A stretch of DNA of 53,539 nt from Oscillospiraceae bacterium (GCA_017435745.1 JAFSEN010000073.1:1-53539); one strand, 5' to 3'; shown: positions 42,010-51,237, counted from the stretch's first letter. Translations and numbers: made by a program. Notes: generated from the sequence alone by a model not told the origin.

Positions 42010-42717
42010 ATGTCAGAGGAAATCAAAAACTGTCCCGAAGATGAAAACGAAAGGGACGAAATTGAAACCCAGACCGGCCAGATAATTGAAACCGGTTCTG
42101 TAATAAAAACAAAAGGAAAACATTGCATCCATTGCCTTACAATAGTAGGGCAGATCGAAGGGCATTATATCCTTCCGCCCCAGAACAAAAGCACGAAATA
42201 TGAACACGTTATTCCGCAGCTTGTGGCAATTGAGGAAGACCCGGAAATTGAAGGGCTTATCGTAATGTTGAATACCGTTGGCGGCGACGTTGAAGCCGGC
42301 CTTGCAATTGCGGAACTTATTTCCGGAATGAGCAAGCCTACTGTTTCTCTCGTTCTTGGGGGCGGACATTCAATCGGCGTTCCTCTTGCCTGTTCCGCAA
42401 GGGATTCGTTCATCGTTCCCTCCGCAACCATGACGATCCACCCGGTAAGGATGAACGGGCTTGTTCTCGGCGTTCCCCAAACTCTTTCGTATTTTGACAA
42501 AATGCAGGAGCGAATCACAAAATTCGTCACCGAAAATTCAAACATCAAAGCCGAACGTTTCCGTGAACTTATGTTCACCACCGGCGAACTTATCACCGAC
42601 GTGGGAACGGTTCTCGATGGCGAAGCGGCCGTTTCCGAAGGGCTTATCGATAATCTCGGCGGACTTTCGGACGCAATAAAATGCCTCTATTCCCGAATTG
42701 AAGGGAGGAAGGCATAA
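42010..42717 (+). CDS. tepA: ClpP-family protein TepA (translocation-enhancing protein)
   Basis: The 235-residue protein is a ClpP-fold serine protease of the Bacillus TepA (YmfB) type. It has IEGHYILPPQNKSTKYEHVIPQL-like sequence near residue 50, LNTVGGDVEAGLAIAEL, GGGHSIGVPLACSA with the likely nucleophile Ser at about 121, and TMTIHPVRMNG with the His. The acidic N-terminal 25 residues have no membrane segment. The name reflects an old link to protein export; some work points to degradation of spore proteins. Its neighbours ylzJ and ftsK/spoIIIE match the order in endospore-formers. The ATG follows CGGAGG. Confidence 0.92.
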   Translation: MSEEIKNCPEDENERDEIETQTGQIIETGSVIKTKGKHCIHCLTIVGQIEGHYILPPQNKSTKYEHVIPQLVAIEEDPEIEGLIVMLNTVGGDVEAGLAIAELISGMSKPTVSLVLGGGHSIGVPLACSARDSFIVPSATMTIHPVRMNGLVLGVPQTLSYFDKMQERITKFVTENSNIKAERFRELMFTTGELITDVGTVLDGEAAVSEGLIDNLGGLSDAIKCLYSRIEGRKA

Positions 42718-42718
42718 A

Positions 42719-42916
42719 ATGGTGCTTTGGACTTCGGAACCTTTTGAAAGGATTTTTCCGGCCGATATCCCCGAAACGGTTACAATGGATATAGGCGGCG
42801 GGTTTCTTGAAGGAAGAATGGGGCCTTCCGGCTTTACCGTTTCGCGCCTTGTTTCAACGGATTTAAGAAAATACCTCAAAACGGAATATTCCCCCGGTTA
42901 TCTTAGAAAATTTTGA
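42719..42916 (+). CDS. ylzJ: YlzJ-like protein
   Basis: The 65-residue protein begins MVLWTSEPFERIFP and ends LVSTDLRKYLKTEYSPGYL, close to the YlzJ pattern of an initial hydrophobic strand, a middle beta hairpin and a ST-DP/L-YL end. It lies one base after tepA and before uppP and ftsK, the conserved place of ylzJ. GGGAGGAAGG precedes the ATG. Function is unknown in the family; it is linked by position to sporulation genes. Confidence 0.82.
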   Translation: MVLWTSEPFERIFPADIPETVTMDIGGGFLEGRMGPSGFTVSRLVSTDLRKYLKTEYSPGYLRKF

Positions 42917-42950
42917 ACCGCCGCTTTGCGGCTACATATAAGGAGAAAAA

Positions 42951-43814
42951 ATGAGCATTTTTGACGCAGTTATTCAGGGAATTATCCAGGGGCTTACGGA
43001 ATTTCTTCCGGTTTCCTCAAGCGGACATCTTTCCCTTTATCAGCATTTTACAGGAAACAGCGGCGAAGCCGCCGGAATTTATTCCATTCTTCTCCATCTC
43101 GGAACCCTTCTTGCGGTTATGATCGCTTTTTGGAAAGATATTCTTGATATGATAAAAGAATTCTTTTCAATGGCAAAAGAAATATTTACCGGAAAATTCG
43201 ACAAAGAAAACATGAGCGGCTCAAGAAGAATGATTTTTCTTCTTATAATAAGCCTTATTCCCCTTTGCTTTTTTTATTTCATTTCCGATTTTTACAATTC
43301 TCTCTCAACCGATAACGATATAATCGTTGAAGGGCTTTGTTTCCTTCTTACCGCAGCTTTGCTTATAATTTCCGGAAAATGCGTTAAGAAAGGCGGAGCC
43401 ACCGCCGAAAACATGAGCTGGAAACAGGCTCTCGGAATGGGCATCGCCCAGGGAATCGCTCCTCTTCCGGGGCTTTCCCGTTCCGGTTCAACAATTTCTA
43501 CCGGACTTATCCTCGGGGTTTCCCGGGAACAGGCGGTCGCTTTTTCTTTCATAATGGGTGTTCCGGCGGTTCTTGCGGCAAATATTCTCGAAGTTCCGGC
43601 GGCAATTTCCGGCGAAGTTGAAATAAACTGGCTTGCCGCAATAATCGGAATGGTCGTTTCCTTAGTTGTCGGAATCGGCGCGATAAAAACCGTAAAACTC
43701 CTTGTAAAAAATGATAAATTCACAAAATTTGCGTGGTATCTCGTTCCTCTCGGCGTTATAATCGTCGCCGTCGGAATTTTTGAACATATCACGGGAAATG
43801 TTATAACTTTTTAA
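42951..43814 (+). CDS. uppP: Undecaprenyl-diphosphatase UppP (BacA)
   Basis: The 287-residue membrane enzyme recycles the lipid carrier of peptidoglycan synthesis by removing a phosphate from undecaprenyl diphosphate. The signatures are GLTEFLPVSSSGHL near residue 14 and LPGLSRSGSTISTGL near 173, with catalytic Glu, His, Ser and Arg residues. About eight membrane segments. The ATG follows AAGGAG. It sits between ylzJ and ftsK, 34 and 15 bases from them. Confidence 0.95.
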   Translation: MSIFDAVIQGIIQGLTEFLPVSSSGHLSLYQHFTGNSGEAAGIYSILLHLGTLLAVMIAFWKDILDMIKEFFSMAKEIFTGKFDKENMSGSRRMIFLLIISLIPLCFFYFISDFYNSLSTDNDIIVEGLCFLLTAALLIISGKCVKKGGATAENMSWKQALGMGIAQGIAPLPGLSRSGSTISTGLILGVSREQAVAFSFIMGVPAVLAANILEVPAAISGEVEINWLAAIIGMVVSLVVGIGAIKTVKLLVKNDKFTKFAWYLVPLGVIIVAVGIFEHITGNVITF

Positions 43815-43829
43815 GGAAGGCTTGACTTA

Positions 43830-46448
43830 ATGGCTGCATCAAAAAAGACAACCACAAAAAAAGGTTCTAAAACCACAGCAAAAAAACCGACAGCCGCGGA
43901 AATTTCTTCCCGCCGCCAGCTTTATGCAATCGGATTTTTCGCCGCGGGAATAATTTTTCTTGCAATGACTCTTATTAAAGGCGAAAACCTCTGGCAAAGT
44001 ATGCACTATGCGCTTTTCGGCCTTTTCGGCTGGTGCGCATATCTTATCGGCCCGGTTTTTATCTATCTTGCGGTTATGAACACAATGGAAAAACCGACCT
44101 TTTCAACTTCCGCCCAGGGTTACGAAAGCCTTGCGCTGATAATCCTTCTTTCCGGAATTACAACCGTTTTCAGCGAAAACATGGTTCTTGAAGGAAGCGT
44201 TTTCCAAAAGATCGGCCAGCTTTATACATACGGAAAAGATCTTACCGGCGGCGGCGTTCTTTCAAGCGTCTATGGTCTTACCGCAATGGCTCTTATGGGA
44301 AGGCTTGCGGCAATAATCGTCGGCCTTGTTCTGATCGTCGTTGTGCTGATGCTTATAACCGGAACAACCCTTATTGGCATTGCCCAAAGGACAAAAAAAG
44401 TTGGCGAAAAAGTAAAAACCGTTTACACCGAACAGGTTGAACACCACAAAGCCGCGGTTGAAACAAGAAAAATGTCCCAGATTGATATTCCTCTTGACGA
44501 CGGCCCTAAATATGTTTCAAGCGAAACCGAAAATTCCGTAAAACGCTCCAAGGAAAAACTCCTCGGAACAACGGCGGCTCCCGCTGCTCCGGTTTCAAAA
44601 ATCCCGCCGGTGGATGCAAAACCCGCGCCCGTTCCTGCGGAAAAAATAATCGATATTCCCCTTGATGACGAACCGGTCGTTTCCGTAACCAAAGTTAAAG
44701 AGGACAAGCCGGTGCAGACCGCCGTAAGGGAAGAACCCATAAACGGTTTTAAAGCCCATATGGAAGTTGAAGTTCCGGATATGGAAAAAATCGAAGAGAT
44801 AAAACCCGCGAAGGAACAGATGGCGGAAGCCGCCGAAAAAGACCCGAACCTTGAGGAACTTATCAGCAAGGCAATGGTCGATCAGGCCAACGCAAAGAAA
44901 ATCGAAAAAGCGGAAATGAAAGTTCTTGCGGACGAACAGGAAAAGAAAATCACCGAGATAATGAACGACCTCGAAACGATTCCCTATGTTTTCCCGCCCA
45001 CGGAACTTCTTAAAATGCGTGATAACGACAACGGCGATATAACCGAGGAGCTTCGCAAAAACGCAGACACCCTTACCAACACTCTTCAAAGTTTCGGCGT
45101 TACCGCAAGAGTTATCGATATCAACCGCGGCCCGGCCGTTACAAGATATGAACTCCAGCCCGGAGCGGGAGTTAAGGTCAGCAAGATCGCAAACCTTTCC
45201 GATGACCTTGCCCTTAACCTTGCGGCAAAGGGAGTCCGAATCGAAGCTCCGATCCCCGGAAAAGCCGCGGTGGGAATTGAAGTTCCGAATAAAAAACGCG
45301 ATATAGTAAATATGCGCGAACTCATCGAATCCAGAGAGTTCCAGGAAGCAAAATCAAAGCTTACAGTTGCTCTCGGCCGGGATATTGTCGGCAACGTTGT
45401 TCTTGCGGATCTTAAGGAAATGCCCCATCTTCTTGTTGCGGGTTCAACCGGTTCCGGTAAATCCGTCTGCATAAACTCGATGATAATTTCGCTTATGTAT
45501 AAAGCAAGCCCGGACGAAGTAAAACTTCTTCTCATCGACCCTAAAGTTGTTGAACTTTCCGTTTATAACGGAATTCCCCATCTTCTTATCCCGGTTGTAA
45601 CCGACCCGAGAAAAGCCGCGGGCGCTCTTAACTGGGCGGTTTCCGAAATGTTAAAGCGTTACCAGATGTTTGCGGACAACGCGGTACGCGATATCGACGG
45701 TTATAACAAGCTTGCAGATTCCCGGGACGATATGCAGAGAATGCCGAAAGTTGTAATCATAATCGACGAACTTGCGGACCTTATGCTTGTTGCATCAAGC
45801 GAAGTTGAAGACGCAATCAACCGCCTTGCCGCTCTTGCAAGAGCGGCGGGTATGCATCTTGTTGTTGCTACCCAGCGTCCTTCCGTTGACGTTATCACCG
45901 GCGTTATTAAATCCAATATAGGAAGCCGTATTGCTTTTAAAACTTCTTCCCAGGTTGACAGCCGAACAATTCTTCCGGATGGCTCCGCCGAAAAACTTCT
46001 TGGAAAAGGCGATATGCTTTTCTATCCCCAAACGGATATGCGCCGTGTTCAAGGCTGCTTTGTTTCCGACAGCGAAGTTGAGGAAGTTGTCCGCTTTGTT
46101 AAAAACGGCGGAACCGCAGCTTATGACGAAGGAATCCTCGACGACATTGAAAAACTTGCGGTTAAGGATAAAACCAAAAAATCTTCCGATGATTATTCTT
46201 CCGAAGGCGGCGGATTCGATGACGGCGACGATATGCTCGATGCCGCAATCGAATGCGTTATCGAAATGGGAATGGCTTCAACTTCCATGCTCCAGCGCAA
46301 ACTGAAACTTGGCTACGCCAGAGCCGCAAGAATCATCGACCAGATGGAAGAACGCGGAATCGTCGGACCTTTTGAAGGAAGCAAACCCCGCCAGGTTCTT
46401 ATCAGCAAGGAGCAGTGGCTTGAAAAACAGCTCCAAAGCGATGAATAA
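43830..46448 (+). CDS. ftsK: DNA translocase FtsK/SpoIIIE
   Basis: The 872-residue DNA pump moves chromosome ends across the division or spore septum. A Lys/Thr-rich start is followed by four membrane segments (about residues 30-190), an acidic linker (about 200-380), and the motor with AGVRVSK-like [12 protein letters not shown], Walker A GSTGSGKS at 538-545, Walker [13 protein letters not shown], and [16 protein letters not shown]. The C-terminal winged helix (about 805-870: [20 protein letters not shown]) reads oriented DNA motifs. The tepA-ylzJ context suggests a SpoIIIE role. Its last eight bases overlap the transposase gene. Confidence 0.95.
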   Translation: MAASKKTTTKKGSKTTAKKPTAAEISSRRQLYAIGFFAAGIIFLAMTLIKGENLWQSMHYALFGLFGWCAYLIGPVFIYLAVMNTMEKPTFSTSAQGYESLALIILLSGITTVFSENMVLEGSVFQKIGQLYTYGKDLTGGGVLSSVYGLTAMALMGRLAAIIVGLVLIVVVLMLITGTTLIGIAQRTKKVGEKVKTVYTEQVEHHKAAVETRKMSQIDIPLDDGPKYVSSETENSVKRSKEKLLGTTAAPAAPVSKIPPVDAKPAPVPAEKIIDIPLDDEPVVSVTKVKEDKPVQTAVREEPINGFKAHMEVEVPDMEKIEEIKPAKEQMAEAAEKDPNLEELISKAMVDQANAKKIEKAEMKVLADEQEKKITEIMNDLETIPYVFPPTELLKMRDNDNGDITEELRKNADTLTNTLQSFGVTARVIDINRGPAVTRYELQPGAGVKVSKIANLSDDLALNLAAKGVRIEAPIPGKAAVGIEVPNKKRDIVNMRELIESREFQEAKSKLTVALGRDIVGNVVLADLKEMPHLLVAGSTGSGKSVCINSMIISLMYKASPDEVKLLLIDPKVVELSVYNGIPHLLIPVVTDPRKAAGALNWAVSEMLKRYQMFADNAVRDIDGYNKLADSRDDMQRMPKVVIIIDELADLMLVASSEVEDAINRLAALARAAGMHLVVATQRPSVDVITGVIKSNIGSRIAFKTSSQVDSRTILPDGSAEKLLGKGDMLFYPQTDMRRVQGCFVSDSEVEEVVRFVKNGGTAAYDEGILDDIEKLAVKDKTKKSSDDYSSEGGGFDDGDDMLDAAIECVIEMGMASTSMLQRKLKLGYARAARIIDQMEERGIVGPFEGSKPRQVLISKEQWLEKQLQSDE

Positions 46449-46950
46449 CTCGGAACTTCCGAAGAGAAAAAATCTTCGGCTGGAACACTATGACTATTCT
46501 CAAAATGGCGGATATTTTGTAACAATCTGTACACATGAGCGTTCGCATATTTTCGGCGAAATAACCGGAAACGCCGTAGGGGCGAACCTGTGTGTTCGCC
46601 CGAATGAACCGGATAAAATGATTTCAAAATGGCTTTTTGAAATCGAAAACAAATATCCCGGAACAAAAATAGATTGTTATGTCATAATGCCCGATCACTT
46701 GCATTTTGTTCTTATAAAAACGGGCGCACACATAGGTGCGCCCCTACAGCAAATCATAAAATGGTTTAAAACCCAGACAACAAATGAATACATAAAAGGC
46801 GTAAAAAATGGTTTTTTTGAACCGTTTGACAAACATCTTTGGCAGCGCGGATATTTTGAACACATAATACGAAATCATGATGATCTGGATGAAATACGCC
46901 ACTATATTAAAAACAACCCTGCAAAATGGGCTTTTGAAAAAGGCACCTGA
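46441..46950 (+). CDS. REP-associated (RAYT/Y1, HUH) transposase
   Basis: The 169-residue protein has the RAYT/TnpA-REP layout: [20 protein letters not shown] near residue 13, the HUH pair in MPDHLHFVL (His 86 and His 88), [22 protein letters not shown] and the catalytic Tyr at about 155 in [11 protein letters not shown]. Such single-domain nucleases bind and cut hairpin repeats and are thought to spread REP-type elements. No flanking IS ends are obvious. Two family A palindromes lie within the frame (residues about 46-54 and 94-103). The ATG lies inside the last codons of ftsK, so expression by coupling is likely. The longer frame to 46309 lies within ftsK and is rejected. Confidence 0.88.
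   Translation: MNNSELPKRKNLRLEHYDYSQNGGYFVTICTHERSHIFGEITGNAVGANLCVRPNEPDKMISKWLFEIENKYPGTKIDCYVIMPDHLHFVLIKTGAHIGAPLQQIIKWFKTQTTNEYIKGVKNGFFEPFDKHLWQRGYFEHIIRNHDDLDEIRHYIKNNPAKWAFEKGT
46576..46601 (+). repeat. Family A palindrome inside the transposase gene
   Basis: GTAGG plus GGGCGAAC/GTTCGCCC arms, identical to the intergenic copy at 140-165. Read in frame as V-G-A-N-L-C-V-R-P. Confidence 0.92.
46722..46747 (-). repeat. Reverse family A-like palindrome inside the transposase gene
   Basis: GGGCGCAC/GTGCGCCC arms ending in CCTAC, a variant of family A in reverse orientation. It encodes T-G-A-H-I-G-A-P-L a few residues after the HUH motif. Confidence 0.82.
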
Positions 46951-46986
46951 AAAAAGGAGCCAATATATACCAAGGAGGAACAAACT

Positions 46987-47889
46987 TTGGGATTTTTCAG
47001 CAAAATAAGTGAAGGACTTAAAAAAACAAGAGATTCTCTCAAGGAACGCTTTGACGACGTTTTTTCCGGCGGTCACGTTGATGACGACCTTTTCGACGAA
47101 CTTGAGGAAGCTCTTGTACTTGCGGATACCGGCGCGGTGACCGCTGGAGCAATTTGCGAGGAACTTCGCAGAAAAGTTAAAAAAGAAGGAGTTTCCGACC
47201 CGGAAAAAGTCCGCGAAATGATGTACGAAGTTGTTGCGGAAATGCTCAGAGGCGGCCAGGAACTCAACATTGAAAACAAACCCGCTATCATAATGATGAT
47301 CGGAGTTAACGGAGCGGGAAAAACCACAACCATAGGCAAACTTGCAAAAAACTTTATGGACGAAGGCAAAAAAGTTGTTGTCGCGGCGGCGGATACCTTC
47401 CGTGCGGCGGCAATCGACCAGCTTGAAGTCTGGACCGAAAGATGCGGCGCGGAACTTATAAAACATTCCGAAGGTTCCGACCCGGCCGCGGTTGTTTTCG
47501 ACGCAATAGCCGCCGGTAAGGCAAGAAAAGCCGACGTTATAATCTGCGACACAGCAGGAAGACTTCAGAACAAAAAAGGTCTTATGGATGAACTTGCAAA
47601 AATCGGCAGGGTAATCGAAAGAGAAGCGCCGGAATCTTCCGTTGAAACCCTTCTTGTTCTTGACGGAACCACCGGCCAAAATGCCCTTAACCAGGCGCGG
47701 GAATTCGGAAATGCTTGTCCCATAACCGGAATCGTACTTACAAAACTTGACGGAACCGCCAGAGGCGGCGTTGTAATCGGAATCAGAAAAGAACTTGATA
47801 TTCCGATAAAATTCATCGGTGTCGGCGAAAAAGCGGAAGACCTCCAGCCCTTCGACCCGGAAGCTTTTGCAAAAGCAATTTTTGACTGA
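46987..47889 (+). CDS. ftsY: Signal recognition particle receptor FtsY
   Basis: The 300-residue GTPase is the membrane-associated receptor that accepts SRP-bound ribosomes for co-translational export. The N domain (about 1-95) is followed by the G domain with [10 protein letters not shown] from 106, [14 protein letters not shown] near 138, [16 protein letters not shown] at about 188 and [10 protein letters not shown] at about 252. The acidic A domain is absent, as in many Firmicutes. The start is TTG (46987-46989) behind AAGGAGG. Confidence 0.96.
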   Translation: MGFFSKISEGLKKTRDSLKERFDDVFSGGHVDDDLFDELEEALVLADTGAVTAGAICEELRRKVKKEGVSDPEKVREMMYEVVAEMLRGGQELNIENKPAIIMMIGVNGAGKTTTIGKLAKNFMDEGKKVVVAAADTFRAAAIDQLEVWTERCGAELIKHSEGSDPAAVVFDAIAAGKARKADVIICDTAGRLQNKKGLMDELAKIGRVIEREAPESSVETLLVLDGTTGQNALNQAREFGNACPITGIVLTKLDGTARGGVVIGIRKELDIPIKFIGVGEKAEDLQPFDPEAFAKAIFD

Positions 47890-47935
47890 AACACGGAACC
47901 AACAAAAAGTTAATATAAAATAAGGAGAAAAATTA

Positions 47936-48229
47936 ATGATCACTACCAAACAGCGCGCATATCTTCGTTCCCTTGCAAACGGAATCCCTTCCATCCTCCA
48001 GGTTGGCAAGGAAGGCGTTACCGAAGCTCTCATCAAAAACGTTGACGAAGCTCTTGATGCAAGAGAAATCGTAAAAGTTTCCGTTCTTGAAACTTCCCCG
48101 GTTTCTTCAAAAGAAGCCATTGAACTTGTTATGAACGGAATCAAAGGCTGCGAAGCCGTTCAGGTAATCGGCAGAAAATTTGTCGTTTACAAACGCAACC
48201 TTAAAGAACCCAAAATTATCCTTCCCTGA
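47936..48229 (+). CDS. yhbY: RNA-binding protein YhbY (CRM domain)
   Basis: The 97-residue protein is a single CRM domain with TTKQRAYLRSLANGIPSILQ, VGKEGVTEALIKNVDEALDAREIVKV and VQVIGRKFVVYKRN. It associates with pre-50S ribosomal subunits in studied bacteria. The order yhbY-nadD-yqeK-rsfS is conserved in Firmicutes. The ATG follows AAGGAG. Confidence 0.93.
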   Translation: MITTKQRAYLRSLANGIPSILQVGKEGVTEALIKNVDEALDAREIVKVSVLETSPVSSKEAIELVMNGIKGCEAVQVIGRKFVVYKRNLKEPKIILP

Positions 48230-48244
48230 TAAAAAGGAGCAACC

Positions 48245-48844
48245 ATGAAAATCGGTATTTACGGGGGAAGTTTCGACCCGGTGCATGTGGGCCATGTAAA
48301 CGCTGCGCTTACCTTTATGGAAGAACTTTCTCTCGATAAGATAATTGTGATCCCGGCTTATCAGCCGCCGCATAAAAAAGGGCTTGCCATGACCCCTTCG
48401 GAACACAGAATGAATATGTGCAACCTTGCTTTCGGAAATCTTCCCGGTTTTGAAGTTTCCGATATTGAAATAAAGCGCGAGGATGAAGGCTATATGGCAG
48501 ATACCGTTTCCCAGCTTCGGGAAATTTATCCGGACGATGAATTTTTCCTGCTTATCGGCGGCGATATGCTTCTTTATTTCCAACGCTGGTACGCCTGGCA
48601 TAAAATTACAGACGAAGCGGTTCTTGCGGTTGCCGCAAGAAATTGGGAAGATGACGCGGTTCTTGAAGCGGAAGCGGCCGTTCTGAGAAGTTACGGAGCG
48701 GAAGTAAGGATCGTTCCCATTGACGTAAAAGAAATTTCCTCCACCGGAATAAGAGAAGCTGTCCGCCGTTCGGACGACATTTCTTCAATGGTTCCGGAAG
48801 GAGTTGACGATTATATCTGGGATCATTATCTTTATTACAACTGA
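48245..48844 (+). CDS. nadD: Nicotinate-nucleotide adenylyltransferase NadD
   Basis: The 199-residue enzyme transfers AMP to nicotinate mononucleotide in NAD synthesis. It has YGGSFDPVHVGHVN near residue 5 (the HxGH class motif), PAYQPPHKKG near 39, LLIGGDMLLYFQRWYAW near 101 and ISSTGIREAVR near 165. Length is typical. The ATG follows AAGGAG, 15 bases after yhbY. Confidence 0.96.
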   Translation: MKIGIYGGSFDPVHVGHVNAALTFMEELSLDKIIVIPAYQPPHKKGLAMTPSEHRMNMCNLAFGNLPGFEVSDIEIKREDEGYMADTVSQLREIYPDDEFFLLIGGDMLLYFQRWYAWHKITDEAVLAVAARNWEDDAVLEAEAAVLRSYGAEVRIVPIDVKEISSTGIREAVRRSDDISSMVPEGVDDYIWDHYLYYN

Positions 48845-48864
48845 CCGAAACCAGGAGGCAAAAA

Positions 48865-49851
48865 ATGCTTAAAAAAACGATGATTCTTTTTATGGCCATG
48901 ACAGTTATCATGGTGCTCGCGCTTTCTGCCTGTTCCGGGGGCTGGAGAGAAAGTTATGAAAGCTTTCTCGATGACCTTGTGGGCAAGGTGGATATGAACG
49001 AACAGCTTGAAAACATCGACGCAGAAGAGGTTATAAGAGATAAACTCAACGAATACAGCGAAGGCCAGACGGTTTGGTTCCAATTCGACGATTTTGACGG
49101 CGACGGAACTTCCGAAGCTTTTGCGTTCTGCGGAAAAGCCGGAACAGAATATCTTGAAGGCGTGCTTTGGTACGCAAACGAAAACTATGCCGCCGAACTG
49201 GGCGAAAACGGAAAATGGAAAAACCCCGAAGTTCTTGACGTTGACGGAACAACTTTTCTTTTTGCAGAAAACTATGACGACGGTCTTACCTATGTTTTCG
49301 GAATCGAAAACAGCAAGGTGTATGAAACCGCCGTTACCGGAATGTTCTCGAACCTTGAATACCAGGGCGGAACGGATTTTACCGCAGAGTTTACTTCCCA
49401 CGATTATTATGAGGATGAGGAACTTGCAAAAGAGGAAGAACCCACAACGAAAAAATATTGGTTCTATCTCAAAGACGGCGAATTTTATGAATACGGCGCG
49501 GATGATACTCTCCGCCGCGCGGACCTTAGAAAATATGAAGCAGGTTCCGACGTAATCGATATTATTTATAAACAGGGCCTTATCGACGAGCTTCTTGAAA
49601 GATATTATCCGGATGCGACCGAAGAGGAACTTGAATTTATCGCGGAGGAAGCCGGATATTTCCACAGCATCATGCTGAGGGAGAACGGAATAATCAACCT
49701 CAACTTCTACGGCGCTTATGAAGATTGTTTCTATATCACCTTTGCCGTAACGGAAACAACTTCCGAAATAATCGATTGCGGCCGCGGATTTTACCTTCCC
49801 GCTGCGGTCGAAGCCATTGCAACCTATCCGGCTGAAGAAGAGGCGGAATAA
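48865..49851 (+). CDS. Hypothetical acidic lipoprotein
   Basis: The 328-residue protein has a lipoprotein signal with lipobox LSAC (Cys at residue 23). The exported part is very acidic and rich in Tyr and Glu, with FDDFDGDGTSEAFAFCGKAG near residue 72, which resembles a calcium-binding-like DxDGD loop of EF-hand or dockerin type, and an EELAKEEEPTTKKYW stretch. I do not recognise the family. It interrupts the common nadD-yqeK order and shares one base with the yqeK start. The ATG follows CAGGAGG. Confidence 0.75.
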   Translation: MLKKTMILFMAMTVIMVLALSACSGGWRESYESFLDDLVGKVDMNEQLENIDAEEVIRDKLNEYSEGQTVWFQFDDFDGDGTSEAFAFCGKAGTEYLEGVLWYANENYAAELGENGKWKNPEVLDVDGTTFLFAENYDDGLTYVFGIENSKVYETAVTGMFSNLEYQGGTDFTAEFTSHDYYEDEELAKEEEPTTKKYWFYLKDGEFYEYGADDTLRRADLRKYEAGSDVIDIIYKQGLIDELLERYYPDATEEELEFIAEEAGYFHSIMLRENGIINLNFYGAYEDCFYITFAVTETTSEIIDCGRGFYLPAAVEAIATYPAEEEAE

Positions 49852-50447
49852 TGGATACGCTGAAATTCTGCAATCTTCCGGAGGAAGAGCTTAAATCGGT
49901 GCTCAAAGAAAGAATGAATGAGCACCGGTATCAGCATTCTCTCAACGTAGCAAAAAGAGCCGTTTTTCTTGCGGAAAAATATGGCGCAAACCCGGAAAAA
50001 GCCGAATTTGTCGGCCTTGTCCATGATATCTGCAAAGGGATCCCCAACGAAGAACAGCTCTCAATAATAAAAAGCGCCGGGATTGAACTTGACGAGGATA
50101 CCATGAAATCCCCGGCTTTGTGGCATTCAATTGCCGGTGCAGTTTATTGTGAGCACGAACTCGGGGTTACCGACAAAGACGTGCTCAACGCGGTGCGCTA
50201 CCACACTTCCGGAAGAGGGAAGATGAGCATACTCGAAAAAGTTATATATATGGCAGATTTAACAAGCGCAGAAAGAAACTATCCCGATGCGGAATATACC
50301 CGCAATCTTACCGATTACAGCCTTGATGAAGGAATTGCATACGGCGTCCGCTGGATCGCCGGCGACCTTGAAAGGCGCGGTTTTCCCAAAGGAAAAGATA
50401 CCGAAGCGCTTCTTGAAGAATATAAAAACGTAAAAATAACATTTTAA
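49851..50447 (+). CDS. yqeK: HD-domain protein YqeK (Ap4A hydrolase)
   Basis: The 198-residue HD-family hydrolase has HRYQHSLNVAKRAVFLAEKYG near residue 24, LVHDICKG near 58 (the HD pair), WHSIAGAVYC near 88 and VRYHTSGRGKMS near 120. Family members split symmetrical diadenosine tetraphosphate to ADP. The ATG overlaps the preceding stop (TAATG). It is followed by rsfS after 14 bases. Confidence 0.93.
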   Translation: MDTLKFCNLPEEELKSVLKERMNEHRYQHSLNVAKRAVFLAEKYGANPEKAEFVGLVHDICKGIPNEEQLSIIKSAGIELDEDTMKSPALWHSIAGAVYCEHELGVTDKDVLNAVRYHTSGRGKMSILEKVIYMADLTSAERNYPDAEYTRNLTDYSLDEGIAYGVRWIAGDLERRGFPKGKDTEALLEEYKNVKITF

Positions 50448-50461
50448 GAAAGGAAATATCT

Positions 50462-50818
50462 ATGGAATCCAGAGAACTTGCACTTAAAATCGCAAAAATT
50501 CTTGACAGCAAAAAAGCAATCGGACTTCGCGTGCTCAAAATCGGCGAAATCAGCAGCATCGGCGATTATTTTGTAATTGCTTCCGCAACCAACAAAAGCC
50601 ACGTCCAGTCCCTTTCCAACGATATCGATTTCGCTCTCGGCCACGAAGACGGAATTGCCCCCCAGAGAGTTGAAGGCTATTCTTCCGCAAGCTGGATACT
50701 TATGGACTATGCAAGCGTAATCGTCCACATTTTCAACGACGAAGTCCGCGAATTTTATTCCCTTGAAAGACTTTGGTCCGATGCAAAAATCGAAGAAATC
50801 AATTTCGAGGAAGAATAA
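50462..50818 (+). CDS. rsfS: Ribosomal silencing factor RsfS
   Basis: The 118-residue protein has the RsfS/Iojap pattern: ISSIGDYFVIASATNKSHVQ near residue 30, EGYSSASWILMDYASVIVHI near 74, and FNDEVREFYSLERLWSDA. It binds ribosomal protein uL14 and blocks subunit joining in poor conditions. The ATG follows AAAGGAAA. It is the last gene before the leuS T-box region. Confidence 0.95.
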   Translation: MESRELALKIAKILDSKKAIGLRVLKIGEISSIGDYFVIASATNKSHVQSLSNDIDFALGHEDGIAPQRVEGYSSASWILMDYASVIVHIFNDEVREFYSLERLWSDAKIEEINFEEE

Positions 50819-50836
50819 TTACCACGCCATCCGACC

Positions 50837-50896
50837 GTAGGGAACGTCGTCCCCGACGTTCCGTAACAACGGACCGCTGAGGACAGCGGTCCCTAC
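50837..50896. repeat. Inverted pair of family C palindromes
   Basis: A forward copy (50837-50863) and an inverted copy with GGACCGCT/AGCGGTCC arms (50870-50896), separated by six bases, between rsfS and the leuS leader promoter. Confidence 0.85.
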
Positions 50897-50928
50897 TGTT
50901 GTTTGCGGGATGTTTTTTCAAAAATCCC

Positions 50929-50958
50929 TTGACAAAGCCCATTTAGTCTTGTTATTAT
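50929..50958 (+). promoter_or_regulatory. leuS leader promoter
   Basis: TTGACA (50929-50934) and TATTAT (50953-50958), 18 bases apart (TTATTA at 17). Confidence 0.65.
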
Positions 50959-50979
50959 AAACCTAATGTGTATATATTA

Positions 50980-51235
50980 AAAAATGCTTTGACAAAGAAC
51001 AAGTAGTTTGTTTTTCCAATCAAAGAGAGCCGCAGTTTTGGTGAAATGCGGTATTGAAAAAGCAGATGAACTCACTTTCGAGCAGCCGGAGGAAATTGCG
51101 TTTTTCCGCAAAAGTAAAACCGGACGGTTTTCACCGTTATATGATTTCAAGCCGGGCGCTTTTGCGCCAAAGAAAGTGGTACCGCGGGTAAAATTATGTT
51201 CCCGTCTTTCGTTTTGCGAAAGACGGGATTTTTTT
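50980..51235 (+). promoter_or_regulatory. T-box leader, leucine type
   Basis: The leader has the AGAGAG element (about 51024-51029), a GGTGAAA segment in the apical part of stem I, the specifier region TGAA-CTC-ACT with CTC (Leu) at 51071-51073, the T-box core GTGGTACCGCGGG (51176-51188), and the terminator CCCGTCTTTCG/CGAAAGACGGG (51201-51227) followed by T residues. Uncharged tRNA-Leu should favour read-through into leuS. The exact specifier position is my reading and was not folded. Confidence 0.9.
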
Positions 51236-51237
51236 AT

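Noticed and set aside
46309..46440. N-terminal extension of the transposase
   Set aside because: It lies in another frame of the conserved FtsK winged-helix domain; the ATG at 46441 gives a normal RAYT start.
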